A DNA stretch of 49,997 bases from Micromonospora yasonensis (GCF_026013475.1 NZ_JAPDPH010000026.1:1-49997), one strand, 5' to 3'; numbered from the stretch's first letter, positions 18,269-27,493 are shown. A program made the numbers and translations. The notes: generated by a model not told the origin, from the letters alone.

Positions 18269-19249
18269 TCAGTCGCGCCAGTCCACCACAGCAGAGATCT
18301 TGCCGACAATGGTGCGCCATCCCAGACTTGCGGTTTGTGCCCCGATTTTCTTCAGCCGGCGCCGGCCAAGGAAACCACCGACTCCGCCGTTGACGCTCGC
18401 CCGCAGCGCCTCGTCCAGGTCGTCCAGGCTGGAGCCTGCGGAGAGCATGTCCAGCACGGCGGGTAGACGCAGGGCGTACGCCAGGTCACGGGCGATCTCG
18501 CCGGCTTCGATGAGGAGCGTGGGATCCCACGCGTCGTGGCCACCGCGGAGGTTCTCCACCACCAGGTCGAGCTCGTAGGTGTCCTCGTCCAGCGGGGCGA
18601 TGTCGTCCGGTTCCACCCGTTCGGACAGTTCATTCCAGCTGTCCAGTTGAGACAGGTCGTTGGGCGCGCCGGAACGGACGAAGCTCACCAACGACTCCGG
18701 GGTCTTGAACAGCAGCAGCTTGCCCCGGTGGCTGAGGAAGGCGGGCACCTCCTCGTCGCCCGCGTCCTCGTCCGCCTCGTCCTCGTCCTCGTCGGCTTCG
18801 TCCGCCTCGGCTTCGTCCTCGTCCTCTTCGTCCGTGTCGGCCTCGGCCTCCTCGTCGGACGCCTCGGCCCGGCGGCGCCGGCGGCCCTCGGGCCGCTCGT
18901 CCTCGTCCTCGTCCTCTTCGGCGGCGAGGGCGGCGAACTCCTCGTCGAGGATCACCACCTCCTCGTCGTCCTCGGTCTCGACGACCTGGCGGCGGGCCAG
19001 GAAGGGGTCGTCCTGGTCGCGCTCGGCGACGTCGGTCGGGGTCAGCTCCCGGGCCGGCCGGTACGCCCGCAGGGTGAAGCCGGTGCCGGACGGCAGGGCG
19101 ATCTCGACCGGGTCGATCCGCAGCTCGTCCCAGAGCGCGCGGTCCGCCACCGGGCGGTCGACCTCGACCTCGTCATCTGCGGTCGACGCGGTGGTGTCGT
19201 CGAGCTCGGGCTCGTCGGCGTCGGGCCGTTGGGGCGACTGGCGGGCCAC
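18269..19249 (-). CDS. Acidic protein of unknown function
   Basis: 326 residues, intracellular, no signal peptide or membrane helix. A central block (about residues 90-165) is almost all Asp/Glu/Ala, interrupted by an Arg patch (GRRRRR). The ordered C-terminal half (from VPAFLSHRGKLLLFKTPESL) is predicted alpha/beta and ends in a basic GRRRLKKIG segment. GTG start 19249 with GGAGG 5 bases upstream; a TAGGGT box on the minus strand at about 19327-19322 may be its -10. Same strand as, and 64 bases upstream of, the transposase-derived gene, so probably one operon. I do not recognise the family. Confidence 0.85.
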   Translation of the reverse strand: MARQSPQRPDADEPELDDTTASTADDEVEVDRPVADRALWDELRIDPVEIALPSGTGFTLRAYRPARELTPTDVAERDQDDPFLARRQVVETEDDEEVVILDEEFAALAAEEDEDEDERPEGRRRRRAEASDEEAEADTDEEDEDEAEADEADEDEDEADEDAGDEEVPAFLSHRGKLLLFKTPESLVSFVRSGAPNDLSQLDSWNELSERVEPDDIAPLDEDTYELDLVVENLRGGHDAWDPTLLIEAGEIARDLAYALRLPAVLDMLSAGSSLDDLDEALRASVNGGVGGFLGRRRLKKIGAQTASLGWRTIVGKISAVVDWRD

Positions 19250-19383
19250 GCTGACCTCCGTGTGCTGTCGGGTTGCCCACCCGGCGACGCGTCGGGCCGC
19301 CGAGTGACTCTGCGCACATACCCTAGTGGGCGTCCCGGTGGAGTCGGGACCCGCACCCCGGTGGCGTCCCGACCGGCGGACAA

Positions 19384-19396
19384 GTAGCGTTGCTAC
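19384..19396. promoter_or_regulatory. Dyad GTAGC-N3-GCTAC over the padR -10 box
   Basis: Perfect 13-bp dyad overlapping a TAGCGT -10 box (19385-19390) that lies 8 bases before the padR ATG, so transcription is probably leaderless and autoregulated. The GTAG-N5-CTAC form recurs twice in the cydA promoter (26520-26547). Confidence 0.65.
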
Positions 19397-19398
19397 GT

Positions 19399-19740
19399 AT
19401 GAAGGCGCAGGCGCTGCACGGACATCTGGACGCGCTGCTGCTGGCGGTGCTGGAGCAGGGCGAGCTGCACGGTTACGCGATCATCGAGGCGCTCCGGGCC
19501 CGCAGCGGGGGTACCCTCGACCTGCCCACCGGCACCATCTACCCGGCGCTGCGGCGACTCGAGCGAGCCGGCTACGTGGCCAGCTCGTGGAGCACCGTCA
19601 ACGGCCGGGAACGGCGCACCTACCGGCTGACCGAGGCCGGCGGCCGTGCGCTCGCCGGGGAACGGGCCGGCTGGCGTGAGTTCAGCGCGACGGTGGGCCG
19701 CTTCCTCGGCACCGACCAGCCACCCGCCGCCCCGGCCTGA
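19399..19740 (+). CDS. PadR family transcriptional regulator
   Basis: 113-residue PadR regulator: winged helix with LHGYAIIEALRARSGG, the diagnostic LPTGTIYPALRRLERAGYV, and the wing GRERRTYRLTEAGGRAL. ATG 19399 preferred over TTG 19390, which lies inside the -10/dyad. Converges on the permease-prefix-domain gene; PadR plus a protein of that type is a common regulatory pairing. May control the cydABDC operon whose far end lies next to it. Confidence 0.94.
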   Translation: MKAQALHGHLDALLLAVLEQGELHGYAIIEALRARSGGTLDLPTGTIYPALRRLERAGYVASSWSTVNGRERRTYRLTEAGGRALAGERAGWREFSATVGRFLGTDQPPAAPA

Positions 19741-19834
19741 CCGCCCGCCGCCTCACCGGCCGGGCCGCATCCCGCCACCCTGGACCCGCCACCACCTCGC
19801 CGACCTGGCATCGATCCGTGGCCGGGCTCGGACG

Positions 19835-20506
19835 TCAGCAGGTGGCCTGGAGCCAGCAGCGGGCTGCCCGCGCCAGCGCGAACCAGCCGACGCTGACCAG
19901 CACCGCGCCGATGATCATCGGGGGCCAGCTCAGCGCCGCCTCCCAGAGGCTGATCGACCAGCCGAACAGGGCGCTACCGGCGAGTGCGCCGCCCAGCAGG
20001 CCACCGGTCAGCCCGTAGCCCACCGCTTGCCCGAGCTGGGGGAGCCGGGACGACCGGTACCGGGCGGCGAGGACGCCGAGCAGCAGCCCGGCCAGCGCCA
20101 GCGCCGCGACCAGTCCCCAGATCCCGTTCAGCGAGGCCGAGAGAAGCAGGTAGCCCTCCGGCGGCCGGGAACCCTCGCTCCAGCTCGACCCACGCCAGGT
20201 CAGGTCGCCGCCGGCCATCAGCACCACCGCCACGGCGAGGGCCCGGAGCGCCAGCCGGCGCAGCGCCCCGGCCGCCAGCTCGGCCTGGTAGCCCGGCGCG
20301 AGCTGGGCGGGACTGCCGAAGTCGGCCACCGCCCGTCGTTCGGCCTCCGCCCGCGGCAGGCCCCCCTCCCGGTACGCCTCGACCGCGTCCTGCAACGAGT
20401 GCCGTGCCTCGGTCAGCAGGTCGGCCTTGAGCCGGGCCGGGCCACGCAGCCGGCCGGCCAGCTCGCGCAGCCGCTCCTCCACGAGCACGTCCTGGTACGC
20501 GCGCAT
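19835..20506 (-). CDS. Permease-prefix (HAAS-like) domain membrane protein
   Basis: 223 residues. The N-terminal 75 residues are a helical permease-prefix/HAAS domain (RLRELAGRLRGPARLKADLL, then RAEAERRAVADFGSPAQLA). Four to five membrane helices follow. ATG 20506 chosen (GGTGGGG just upstream); the frame opens further up, but that region reaches into cydC. It lies 62 bases after cydC on the same strand and may be the last gene of the cyd operon. Usually the PadR partner in such pairs. Confidence 0.85.
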   Translation of the reverse strand: MRAYQDVLVEERLRELAGRLRGPARLKADLLTEARHSLQDAVEAYREGGLPRAEAERRAVADFGSPAQLAPGYQAELAAGALRRLALRALAVAVVLMAGGDLTWRGSSWSEGSRPPEGYLLLSASLNGIWGLVAALALAGLLLGVLAARYRSSRLPQLGQAVGYGLTGGLLGGALAGSALFGWSISLWEAALSWPPMIIGAVLVSVGWFALARAARCWLQATC

Positions 20507-20568
20507 GGCCCCACCCTGCCACCCCGCCCCGGTCGCCCGCGTCCGGGAATTCCCCTGAAGCGAGGCCG

Positions 20569-22548
20569 CTAGGCGGCCGGCCCGAGGGCGAGGTAACCGC
20601 GCTCCGCCGCCTCCTGGAGCAGCCACTGGTCCCGGTACCAGCCCGGCTGCGCCACCAACTCGGCGTGCCGGCCGCGCTGGACCACCCGGCCCGCGTCGAG
20701 CACCACGATCTCGTCCAGCTCCGCGAGGCCGCTGAGCCGGTGGCTGATCAGCAGCACCGAGTGCCCGGCCGGGGTGGCGGCCAACGCCGAGGCGAGCACG
20801 GCGTCCGCAGCGGCCGGGTCGAGGCCCTCGGTCGGCTCGTCGAGCACCAGCACGGCCGGGGCGGCCAGCAGTGCCCGGGCCAGCGCGAGGCGCTGCCGCT
20901 GGCCTCCGGAGAGCTGCCCGCCCTGCTCGCCGACCACGGTCTCCCAGCCCTCCGGCTGGGCGCGTACCCAGTCCAGCAGGCCGGCCGCCCGGGTCGCCGA
21001 AGTCAGCTCCGCCTCCTCGGCCCGGGGCCGGCCGAGCAGCAGGTTCTCCCGGACCGAGGCGTGGAAGACGTACGCCTCGGCGAGCAGGCCGCCGACCACC
21101 CGGGGCAGCTCCTCGGGCCGGTACGCCGCCACCTCCGTCCCGTCCAGGGTGACCCGGCCGTCGTCGGGGCGTACCGCGCCGGTGAGCACGGCGGCCAGGG
21201 TGCTCTTGCCGGCGCCGCTCGGCCCGACCACCGCGACCCGGCGGCCGGCGGGCAGGTCGAGGTCCACGCCGTCCAGGGCTGGCGCCGCCCCTGCCCGGTA
21301 CCGCACGGTCACGCCGTCGAACCGTACGTCGTGCCCGACCGTGGCGGCCGGCTCCGCAGCGGCCGGTCCGGCGGGGCCCGCGGGAGCCGGCTCGGCGGCG
21401 GTGAGCAGGGCGGCCACCCGGCTCAGGCCGGTCCGTAGCTGGGCGCGCTGCCGCGCCGCCCCGACCAGGGCGAGGGCGATCTCGACGGCGGCCAGGGCGC
21501 CGACGGCCAGGACGCCGACCAGCACCCCGCCGACGCCGGCGCGCAGCGCCACGACCACCACGCCGGCGGCGGTGAGCCCGCCGACCAGCACCCCGGCCGC
21601 GTCGACCGCGAAGCCGGTGGCGGCCAGCCGGCGTTCCAGCCGGGCGAGGCGGCCGGCCCGCCCCTCGGCGGCGGCCAGCGCGATGCCGGTGGCGCCGAAC
21701 GCGGCCAGGTCGGCGGCGCCGTGGGTCAGATCGACCGCGTCCACGGCGAGCGCGCCGCGCAGCGGGGCCACCTCGTCGGCGGCCCGGCGGGTGAGCACGG
21801 CGGCCAGCGCGGGCAGGGCCACCCCGGCCATCAGCAGCCCGACGGCCAGCACGCCGGCCGCCGGCGGCGAGATCAGCGCGGCGGCGCCGACCGCGAGCAG
21901 GCTCACCAGCGCGGCCGCCGCCCCCGGCACGAGCACCCGCAGCAACAGGTCCTGCACCGCCTCCACGTCGGACACCAGCCGGCTCAGCGCGTCCCCGGTG
22001 CGCTGGACGGCGCCGTCCCGCCCGGCGGCCAGGGTGGCGAAGACCCGGGCCCGAACGTCGGTGATCATGCGGAGCACGGCGTCGTGCCCGGCGAGCCGCT
22101 CGGCGTAGCGGAACCCGCCCCGGCTCACGGCGAGGGCCCGGACCGCGACGATGGCCACGGTCAGCCGGTCCAGGGTCGGCCGTCCGGCGGCACTCATCAG
22201 CAGCCAGGTGGCGGTCGCCATCAGGGCCAGCCCGGCGAACTCGGTGGCGGCGGCGAGCAGTCCGGCCCCCACCAGCCGGCCCAGGTACGGCCGGGCCAGC
22301 CGGAGCACCGCCCGCTCCGCCCGCACCCTGCTCGCGGCCCCGCTGTCCGGGACGGCGGTGGTCGGGGCGGGTCCACCGGGCAGCAGTTCGCCCGGGTTCG
22401 CCTCGGCGGCGGTCGGCGCGCCCGGGTCGCGACCGGCCGGGGTCATCCCGTCCCGCGAGACGCCGCCCGGCACCGCCCGGACCGGCTGGTCCGGCCGCCC
22501 AGGCACGGCGTCGTCCTGGTCGTCGGGCCGGTCGAGCGCGTCGCTCAT
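20569..22548 (-). CDS. cydC: Thiol reductant ABC exporter subunit CydC
   Basis: 659-residue half-transporter: hydrophilic N-terminal stretch of about 80 residues, six-helix membrane domain, ATPase with GPSGAGKS, LSGGQRQRLALARALL and VLVLDEPTEGLD. With CydD it exports cysteine/glutathione-type reductants or moves heme, needed to assemble cytochrome bd. Its ATG overlaps the cydD stop by one base (TGATG). The N-terminal extension of about 60 Pro/Asp-rich residues is longer than usual and might be an over-extended start, but no better start is obvious. Confidence 0.94.
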   Translation of the reverse strand: MSDALDRPDDQDDAVPGRPDQPVRAVPGGVSRDGMTPAGRDPGAPTAAEANPGELLPGGPAPTTAVPDSGAASRVRAERAVLRLARPYLGRLVGAGLLAAATEFAGLALMATATWLLMSAAGRPTLDRLTVAIVAVRALAVSRGGFRYAERLAGHDAVLRMITDVRARVFATLAAGRDGAVQRTGDALSRLVSDVEAVQDLLLRVLVPGAAAALVSLLAVGAAALISPPAAGVLAVGLLMAGVALPALAAVLTRRAADEVAPLRGALAVDAVDLTHGAADLAAFGATGIALAAAEGRAGRLARLERRLAATGFAVDAAGVLVGGLTAAGVVVVALRAGVGGVLVGVLAVGALAAVEIALALVGAARQRAQLRTGLSRVAALLTAAEPAPAGPAGPAAAEPAATVGHDVRFDGVTVRYRAGAAPALDGVDLDLPAGRRVAVVGPSGAGKSTLAAVLTGAVRPDDGRVTLDGTEVAAYRPEELPRVVGGLLAEAYVFHASVRENLLLGRPRAEEAELTSATRAAGLLDWVRAQPEGWETVVGEQGGQLSGGQRQRLALARALLAAPAVLVLDEPTEGLDPAAADAVLASALAATPAGHSVLLISHRLSGLAELDEIVVLDAGRVVQRGRHAELVAQPGWYRDQWLLQEAAERGYLALGPAA

Positions 22549-24224
22549 CAGGACCCCTTCCCGGCCGGCGCCGGGGTCAGTTCGGTGACTCGGCCGTCCT
22601 CGACCCGGAGAATCCGGTCGGCGTCCTCGAGCAGCGCGGGCCGGTGCGCCACCAGCAGCGCGGTACGTCCGGCGACCAGCCGCCGGGTGGCGGCCAGCAC
22701 GATCGCCTCGCTGGCGGTGTCCAGCCGGGCGGTCGGCTCGTCGAGCAGGACCAGCGGGGCGTCCCGGAGGAACGCCCGGGCCAGGGCCACGCGCTGCCGC
22801 TGCCCGCTGGACAGGCCGTGCCCGCGCTCGCCGAGCACGGTGGCCAGCCCGTCGGGCAGGGCGGCGACCACCTCGTCCAGCGCGGCGTCGCGGACCGCCC
22901 GGGCGAGCGCGGGGTCCGGGGCGTCGGAGGCGCCGAGGCGGATGTTGTCGGCCAGCGACCCGGCGAACAGGTGGGCGCGCTGCGGTACCCAGGCCAGCTG
23001 CCGCCGCCAGGCGTCCAGGTCGACCCCGGCGAGGTCCACCCCGTCGACGGTGACCCGGCCGGCGGTCGGGGTGACGAAGCCGAGCAGCAGGTTGAGCAGG
23101 GTGCTCTTACCAGCGCCGCTGGGCCCGATGACGGCGACCCGCTCGCCGGGCCGGATGGTCAGGGTCACGTCCCGCAGGGCCGTGGTGCGCTCGTACTCGA
23201 CGGTGACGCCCTCGAAGCGGATCTCGCCGTGGCCGTCCGGAGCCGGCTGCGGGGTGCCGGCCGGCGCGGCGGCCGCCGGGGTGGCCGAGAGGGTGAGCGC
23301 CTCGTCGAGCGCGGTGAGCCCCTCCATGCTGGCGTGGAACCGGCTGCCGGCGGCCCGCAGCGGGAGGTAGGCCTCCGGGGTGAGCAGCAGCACCAGCAGG
23401 GCGGTGGAGAGGGTGATCCCGCCGCTGAGCAGCCGGATGCCGACCGGCACCGCGACCAGCGCCACCGAGAGGGTGGCGACCAGTTCCAGGACGAGCGCGG
23501 AGAGGAACGCGATCCGCAGCGTCTTCATGGTGGCCTGCCGGTGCCCGTCGGCCATCCGGCGGACCACGTCGACCTGGGCCCGAGCCCGACCGAACGCGCG
23601 CAGCGTGGGCAGGCCGGCCACCATGTCGAGGAAGTGCCCGCCGAGCAGCGACAGTCGCCGCCACTGCCGCTCGGTGGCGGCCTGCGCCTGCCAGCCGAGC
23701 AGGGCCCCGAAGACCGGGATGAGCGGGATGGTCAGCGCGATGATCAGCGCCGAGCTCCAGTCGGCCAGGACGATCCGGGCCAGCACCGCCAGCGGCACGG
23801 TCACGCTGAGCACGAGCTGGGGCAGGTAGCCGGTGAAATAGGGGTCGAGCGCGTCCAGGCCGCGCCCGGTGAGGGTGGCGAGCTGCCCGGCCCGCTGGCC
23901 GGCGACCCAGGTGGGGCCGTGCCGGCCGACCGCGCGGAGCAGGTCGGCGCGCAGCGTGGCCTTCACGGTGGCCGCCGCCCGGGCCGCGACCGTGCCCTGG
24001 GCCCAACTCACCAGCGCCCGGGCCGCCACCGCCAGGACGAAGCCGGCCAGCGCCGGCCGGTGCAGCCGCCCGTCGAGCGCGGTCGCCAGCAGTGTCGCCA
24101 GCGCGGTGGCCTGCGCGACCACCAGCAGCGCGGTCAGCCCGCCCAACACCGCGAGCACGGCGAGGTCACGCCGGGCCGCGGGGACCCGGCGCAGCAGACG
24201 CGGGTCGAACGGGCGGCGATTCAC
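22548..24224 (-). CDS. cydD: Thiol reductant ABC exporter subunit CydD
   Basis: 558 residues from GTG 24224; six-helix membrane domain then ATPase with GPSGAGKSTLLNLLLG, LSSGQRQRVALARAFL and LVLLDEPTARLD. GTG 24224 overlaps the cydB TGA by four bases (GTGA), a typical coupling, so the longer frame to 24275 is rejected. Partner of CydC. Confidence 0.95.
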   Translation of the reverse strand: MNRRPFDPRLLRRVPAARRDLAVLAVLGGLTALLVVAQATALATLLATALDGRLHRPALAGFVLAVAARALVSWAQGTVAARAAATVKATLRADLLRAVGRHGPTWVAGQRAGQLATLTGRGLDALDPYFTGYLPQLVLSVTVPLAVLARIVLADWSSALIIALTIPLIPVFGALLGWQAQAATERQWRRLSLLGGHFLDMVAGLPTLRAFGRARAQVDVVRRMADGHRQATMKTLRIAFLSALVLELVATLSVALVAVPVGIRLLSGGITLSTALLVLLLTPEAYLPLRAAGSRFHASMEGLTALDEALTLSATPAAAAPAGTPQPAPDGHGEIRFEGVTVEYERTTALRDVTLTIRPGERVAVIGPSGAGKSTLLNLLLGFVTPTAGRVTVDGVDLAGVDLDAWRRQLAWVPQRAHLFAGSLADNIRLGASDAPDPALARAVRDAALDEVVAALPDGLATVLGERGHGLSSGQRQRVALARAFLRDAPLVLLDEPTARLDTASEAIVLAATRRLVAGRTALLVAHRPALLEDADRILRVEDGRVTELTPAPAGKGS

Positions 24225-25228
24225 CAGTACACCGGTGCCCTGCCGTCGGTCCGTCCCCGGAACACCCACCAGCACATCGCCTGAAAGCCTAGTAGGGCCG
24301 GCACCAGCGGCAGCACGAGCCAGCCCAGCAGCGACAGGGTCGGGCCGCTCGCCGCGCCGTCGGCCACGGTCAGCGAGGCGGTCGGGTCGACCGTGGAGAC
24401 CAACACCCGGGGCCAGAGGGCCACGCCGACCAGCACCACCGGCAGCGCCAGCGCCGCGCTGGTTGCCGTGAAGGCCACCCCGGACCGGGCCCGGCCGAGC
24501 GCCGCGCGGGCCATCAGCAGCGCCGCCACCAGCAGTAACGGCAGGAGTACGGCGACCGCCGGCCGCGCCACGGCGGCGCGTACCCGGTCCGAGAGCAGGC
24601 CCAGGACGGTGGCCACGGCGACCGCGGCGAGCGCCACCGGCACCAGCCGGCGGGCCACCCGGCCGAGCGAGGCGGCGCCGGCGGCCGGCAGCCGGAGCGT
24701 GAGGAAGGTCGCACCCTGCACGGCGACCAGGGCCAGCATCGCCAGCGCGACGGCGGCCACGAACGGGGTGAAGAGGTGCCCCACCCCGTCGACGTGCCGG
24801 TCGGCGTGCAGCGGCAGGCCCTGGAGCAGCCCGCCGAGCAGCGCGCCCCAGCCCAGCGCGGCGAGCACGCTGCCGGCTACCACCACCCGGTCCCAGCCGG
24901 TACGGGCCGACCCGGCCCGGGGCCGGCTGCGCAGCTGCACCCCGGCGGTCACCAGCACCACACCGGCCAGCGCGCCGAACACCGCCGGATAGAAGCCGGA
25001 GAGGAGTTCGCCCTCCAGGGTCGGGAAGGCGCCGAGCAGGGTGCCGGCGGCGGCCACCAGCCAGACCTCGTTGCCGAGGAAGAACGGCCCGAGGGCGGTG
25101 AGCGCGGCCCGCCGGCGCTCCTCGGTGGCGCCCCGGGCCAGCAGCAGCCCGACCCCGTAGTCGTAGCCGCCGAGGACGAGGTAGGTGGCGAGGAAGAGGC
25201 CGAACAGGGCGTACCAGACGAGTTCCAC
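24221..25228 (-). CDS. cydB: Cytochrome bd oxidase subunit II
   Basis: 335 residues, eight to nine helices. The opening YALFGLFLATYLVLGGYDYG and the block GPFFLGNEVWLVAAAGTLLGAFP are standard CydB. GTG 25228 has GGGAG 6 bases upstream; the frame is open much further but overlaps cydA and is not coding there. 11 bases after cydA. Forms the membrane heterodimer with CydA. Confidence 0.96.
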   Translation of the reverse strand: MELVWYALFGLFLATYLVLGGYDYGVGLLLARGATEERRRAALTALGPFFLGNEVWLVAAAGTLLGAFPTLEGELLSGFYPAVFGALAGVVLVTAGVQLRSRPRAGSARTGWDRVVVAGSVLAALGWGALLGGLLQGLPLHADRHVDGVGHLFTPFVAAVALAMLALVAVQGATFLTLRLPAAGAASLGRVARRLVPVALAAVAVATVLGLLSDRVRAAVARPAVAVLLPLLLVAALLMARAALGRARSGVAFTATSAALALPVVLVGVALWPRVLVSTVDPTASLTVADGAASGPTLSLLGWLVLPLVPALLGFQAMCWWVFRGRTDGRAPVYW

Positions 25229-25239
25229 GGCGGGCTCCC

Positions 25240-26487
25240 TCAGGCGAACACGGGTTGCGGGCGGGTGTCGGTGTCGGGCGCGGGCGGGCGGCCGAGGGCG
25301 GGGTCGTGCGCGCCCCGGGCGGCGTGCCGGGCCAGCAGCACCCAGTTGGTGACGGCGAGGGTGCCGAGCAGCAGGGTGAAGCCGATCAGCGAGGTGAGCA
25401 TCAGGCCGGCCCCGACCGGGGAGACGGCCTTCTCGACGGGGAGCAGGCCGTACACCGCCCAGGGCTGCCGGCCCACCTCGCGGGCGATCCAGCCGAGGAT
25501 CACCGCGACGAAGGGGAACGGCAGGGCGAGCAGCACCAGCCAGAGCGGGAAGCGGAGCCGGATGAGCCAGTCCCGCCAGAGCAGCGGGACGATCAGCAGG
25601 CCGAAGAAGAGGCCCATGCCGATGAGGATCATGAAGCCGAGGCCCACGTTGGAGAGGGTCGGCGGGACGTAGTCGCCGGGGCCGAACTTCGCCGTCCACT
25701 CGGCGACCAGGGCGTCCCGGTCCGGCCCGCCACCGAACTTCGTCGGCTGGAGCTCGCCGGTCGGGCCGAACTGGGCGAAGCCGAAGCCGATCAGCAGGAC
25801 CACCGCGACCGCCGTGGTGAGCAGGCCGATCCGCAGCGACTTCCGGAAGAATGCGAAGTCCGGGGTACGCCGGATCAGGTGGTACGCGCTCACCGCCGCC
25901 ATCAGCATCCCGCCGGTGACCAGGCTGGCCGCGATCACGTGCCCGAAGGCGAAGCCGAGCGTGGGGTTGGTGAGCATCGCCCCGAAGTCGGTGAGGTGGG
26001 CGACCCCGTCGCGGATCTCGTATCCGACCGGGTGCTGCAGCCAGGCGTTGCCCACCATCACCCAGAACGCCGAGGCGTACGCGGTGAGCGCGACGCCCCA
26101 GAGCAGGGCGAGGTGGACCCCCTTGCGCAGCTGGTGCCAACCGAAGATCCACATGCCGAGGAAGGTGGACTCGAGGACGAAGGCGAGCAGCGTCTCGACG
26201 GCCAGCGGCGCACCGAAGACGTTGCCGACGTAGCGCGACAGGCCGCTCCAGTTGAGCCCGAACTGGAACTCCATCACCAGACCGGTGGCGATCCCCAGCA
26301 CGTAGTTGATCACGTACAGCTGGCCCCAGAAGCGGGTCAGTCGCTCGTACACCGGTTTGCCGGTGATGAAGCCCGCGGTCTGCACCCCGACCAGCAGGGT
26401 GACCAGGCCGAGGGTGACCGCCACGAAGAGAAAGTGGATGGAGGTGGTGGCGGCGAACTGAAGGCGGGCGAGGAACAGGGTGTCCAT
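25240..26487 (-). CDS. cydA: Cytochrome bd oxidase subunit I
   Basis: 415 residues, the quinol-oxidising, heme-bearing subunit. Visible: TSIHFLFVAVTLG (axial His near 18-19), LLAFVLESTFLGMW (conserved Glu), FAFGHVIAASL (second axial His) and REVGRQPWAVYG (GRQPW loop). The Q-loop is the short type common in actinobacteria. ATG 26487 has GGGAG 8 bases upstream; in-frame GTG 26502 lies within that SD and is rejected. Expected role: high-affinity oxygen respiration under low oxygen or when the main oxidase is blocked. Confidence 0.97.
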   Translation of the reverse strand: MDTLFLARLQFAATTSIHFLFVAVTLGLVTLLVGVQTAGFITGKPVYERLTRFWGQLYVINYVLGIATGLVMEFQFGLNWSGLSRYVGNVFGAPLAVETLLAFVLESTFLGMWIFGWHQLRKGVHLALLWGVALTAYASAFWVMVGNAWLQHPVGYEIRDGVAHLTDFGAMLTNPTLGFAFGHVIAASLVTGGMLMAAVSAYHLIRRTPDFAFFRKSLRIGLLTTAVAVVLLIGFGFAQFGPTGELQPTKFGGGPDRDALVAEWTAKFGPGDYVPPTLSNVGLGFMILIGMGLFFGLLIVPLLWRDWLIRLRFPLWLVLLALPFPFVAVILGWIAREVGRQPWAVYGLLPVEKAVSPVGAGLMLTSLIGFTLLLGTLAVTNWVLLARHAARGAHDPALGRPPAPDTDTRPQPVFA

Positions 26488-26519
26488 GGCCGTGGCTCCC
26501 ACGGGTCGGCTCGCTTGAC

Positions 26520-26547
26520 GTAGCGAGCCTACACGTAGGTTGCCTAC
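26520..26547. promoter_or_regulatory. cydA promoter with two GTAG-N5-CTAC dyads
   Basis: Two adjacent 13-bp dyads: 26520-26532 (four-base arms) and 26535-26547 (five-base arms, perfect), 15 bp centre to centre; read across the junction they also give CCTAC-AC-GTAGG (26528-26539). On the minus strand TAGGCT (26531-26526) is a candidate -10, which gives about 30 bases of leader before cydA. A repressor here would occlude the promoter. Confidence 0.6.
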
Positions 26548-26577
26548 TGATGCGGGGCCCTAGGGGTGAGATCAGGG

Positions 26578-27483
26578 TCAGCTCAGGAAGAGGGAGATCG
26601 GCAGGGCGGCCAGGGTGGCCGCGATGGTCAGCGCGGTGGCGCCGAGCAGCCGGGGCGTCCGGTCCGGGACCAGCAGCCGCTGCACCCGTACGTCGAGGTC
26701 ACGATCGCCGATGCCGAGGGTGCCGGCCGGGGCGATCCGGTGACCGGCGGCCGCGAACCGGCGCAGCGCCCCGGCCAGCGGCGCCTCCGCGTGCAGCTCG
26801 CGGGCCTTGTCGTCGGCGCGCATCTCGACCAGCAGCGCCACGTGCTGGTACGCGTCCCGGACCCAACGGAACCAGGGCAGCGCCTTGCGGAGCGCGGTGA
26901 ACGGCAGCAGCACCAGGTCGTGCCGTTCCTGGGCGTGCGCCCGCTCATGGGTGAGCACCGCCGCCAGCTCGGCCCGGTCGAGCAGGCTGAGCGTGCCGGC
27001 GCTCACCACCACCCGGGGCCGTACCCCCGGCAGGCAGTACGCGGCCGCGCTCGGGTGATCCAGCACCAGCGCGCCGGGGACGGTCGGGTCGCGGCGGGCG
27101 ACCAGGCTGAGCAGCTCCCGGTGCCGGCGCTGGGCGCGGACGGTGCCGTGGACGCTGCGCACGGTCGTGGTGAGCAGCACCGCGCCGATGCCGAAGCCGA
27201 TCCCGACCAGGCCCAGGTGCATCGCACCCAGCCCGGCCGGCAGCTTGCCGTGGGCGAGGTCCTCGGTGAGGGCGAGCAGGGCGCTCCCGGTCGGCAGGTC
27301 GTACGCGCTCAGCCCGACCGCCATCGGCAGGCCCATCGCGGAGAGGCCGAGCGCCAGCCCGACCGCCTGCCAGCACAGGATGGCCACCCGGGGGGCCTGC
27401 CAGGTCCACTTCGAGACGGCCAGGACCTGCGCGGTCAGCCAGCAGGCCAGGACGGTCGCGGCGAAGTGCAGGGCGTACGCCAC
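26578..27483 (-). CDS. M56 family membrane metallopeptidase (BlaR1/MecR1-like, no sensor domain)
   Basis: 301 residues with helices at the N-terminus, around residues 95-110 and at the C-terminus. The zinc motif is LTHERAHAQERHD (HExxH-type). In BlaR1/MecR1 an extracellular penicillin-binding domain follows; here the protein ends soon after the last helix, so it has no such sensor. Starts GTG 27483, 10 bases after blaI. Expected to relay a membrane signal by cleaving or inactivating the BlaI partner. Confidence 0.88.
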   Translation of the reverse strand: MAYALHFAATVLACWLTAQVLAVSKWTWQAPRVAILCWQAVGLALGLSAMGLPMAVGLSAYDLPTGSALLALTEDLAHGKLPAGLGAMHLGLVGIGFGIGAVLLTTTVRSVHGTVRAQRRHRELLSLVARRDPTVPGALVLDHPSAAAYCLPGVRPRVVVSAGTLSLLDRAELAAVLTHERAHAQERHDLVLLPFTALRKALPWFRWVRDAYQHVALLVEMRADDKARELHAEAPLAGALRRFAAAGHRIAPAGTLGIGDRDLDVRVQRLLVPDRTPRLLGATALTIAATLAALPISLFLS

Positions 27484-27493
27484 GGCGGCCGCC

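Noticed and set aside
24221..26152. 643-codon version of CydB
   Set aside because: The upstream part overlaps cydA in another frame and has no CydB similarity; GTG 25228 with SD is the natural start.
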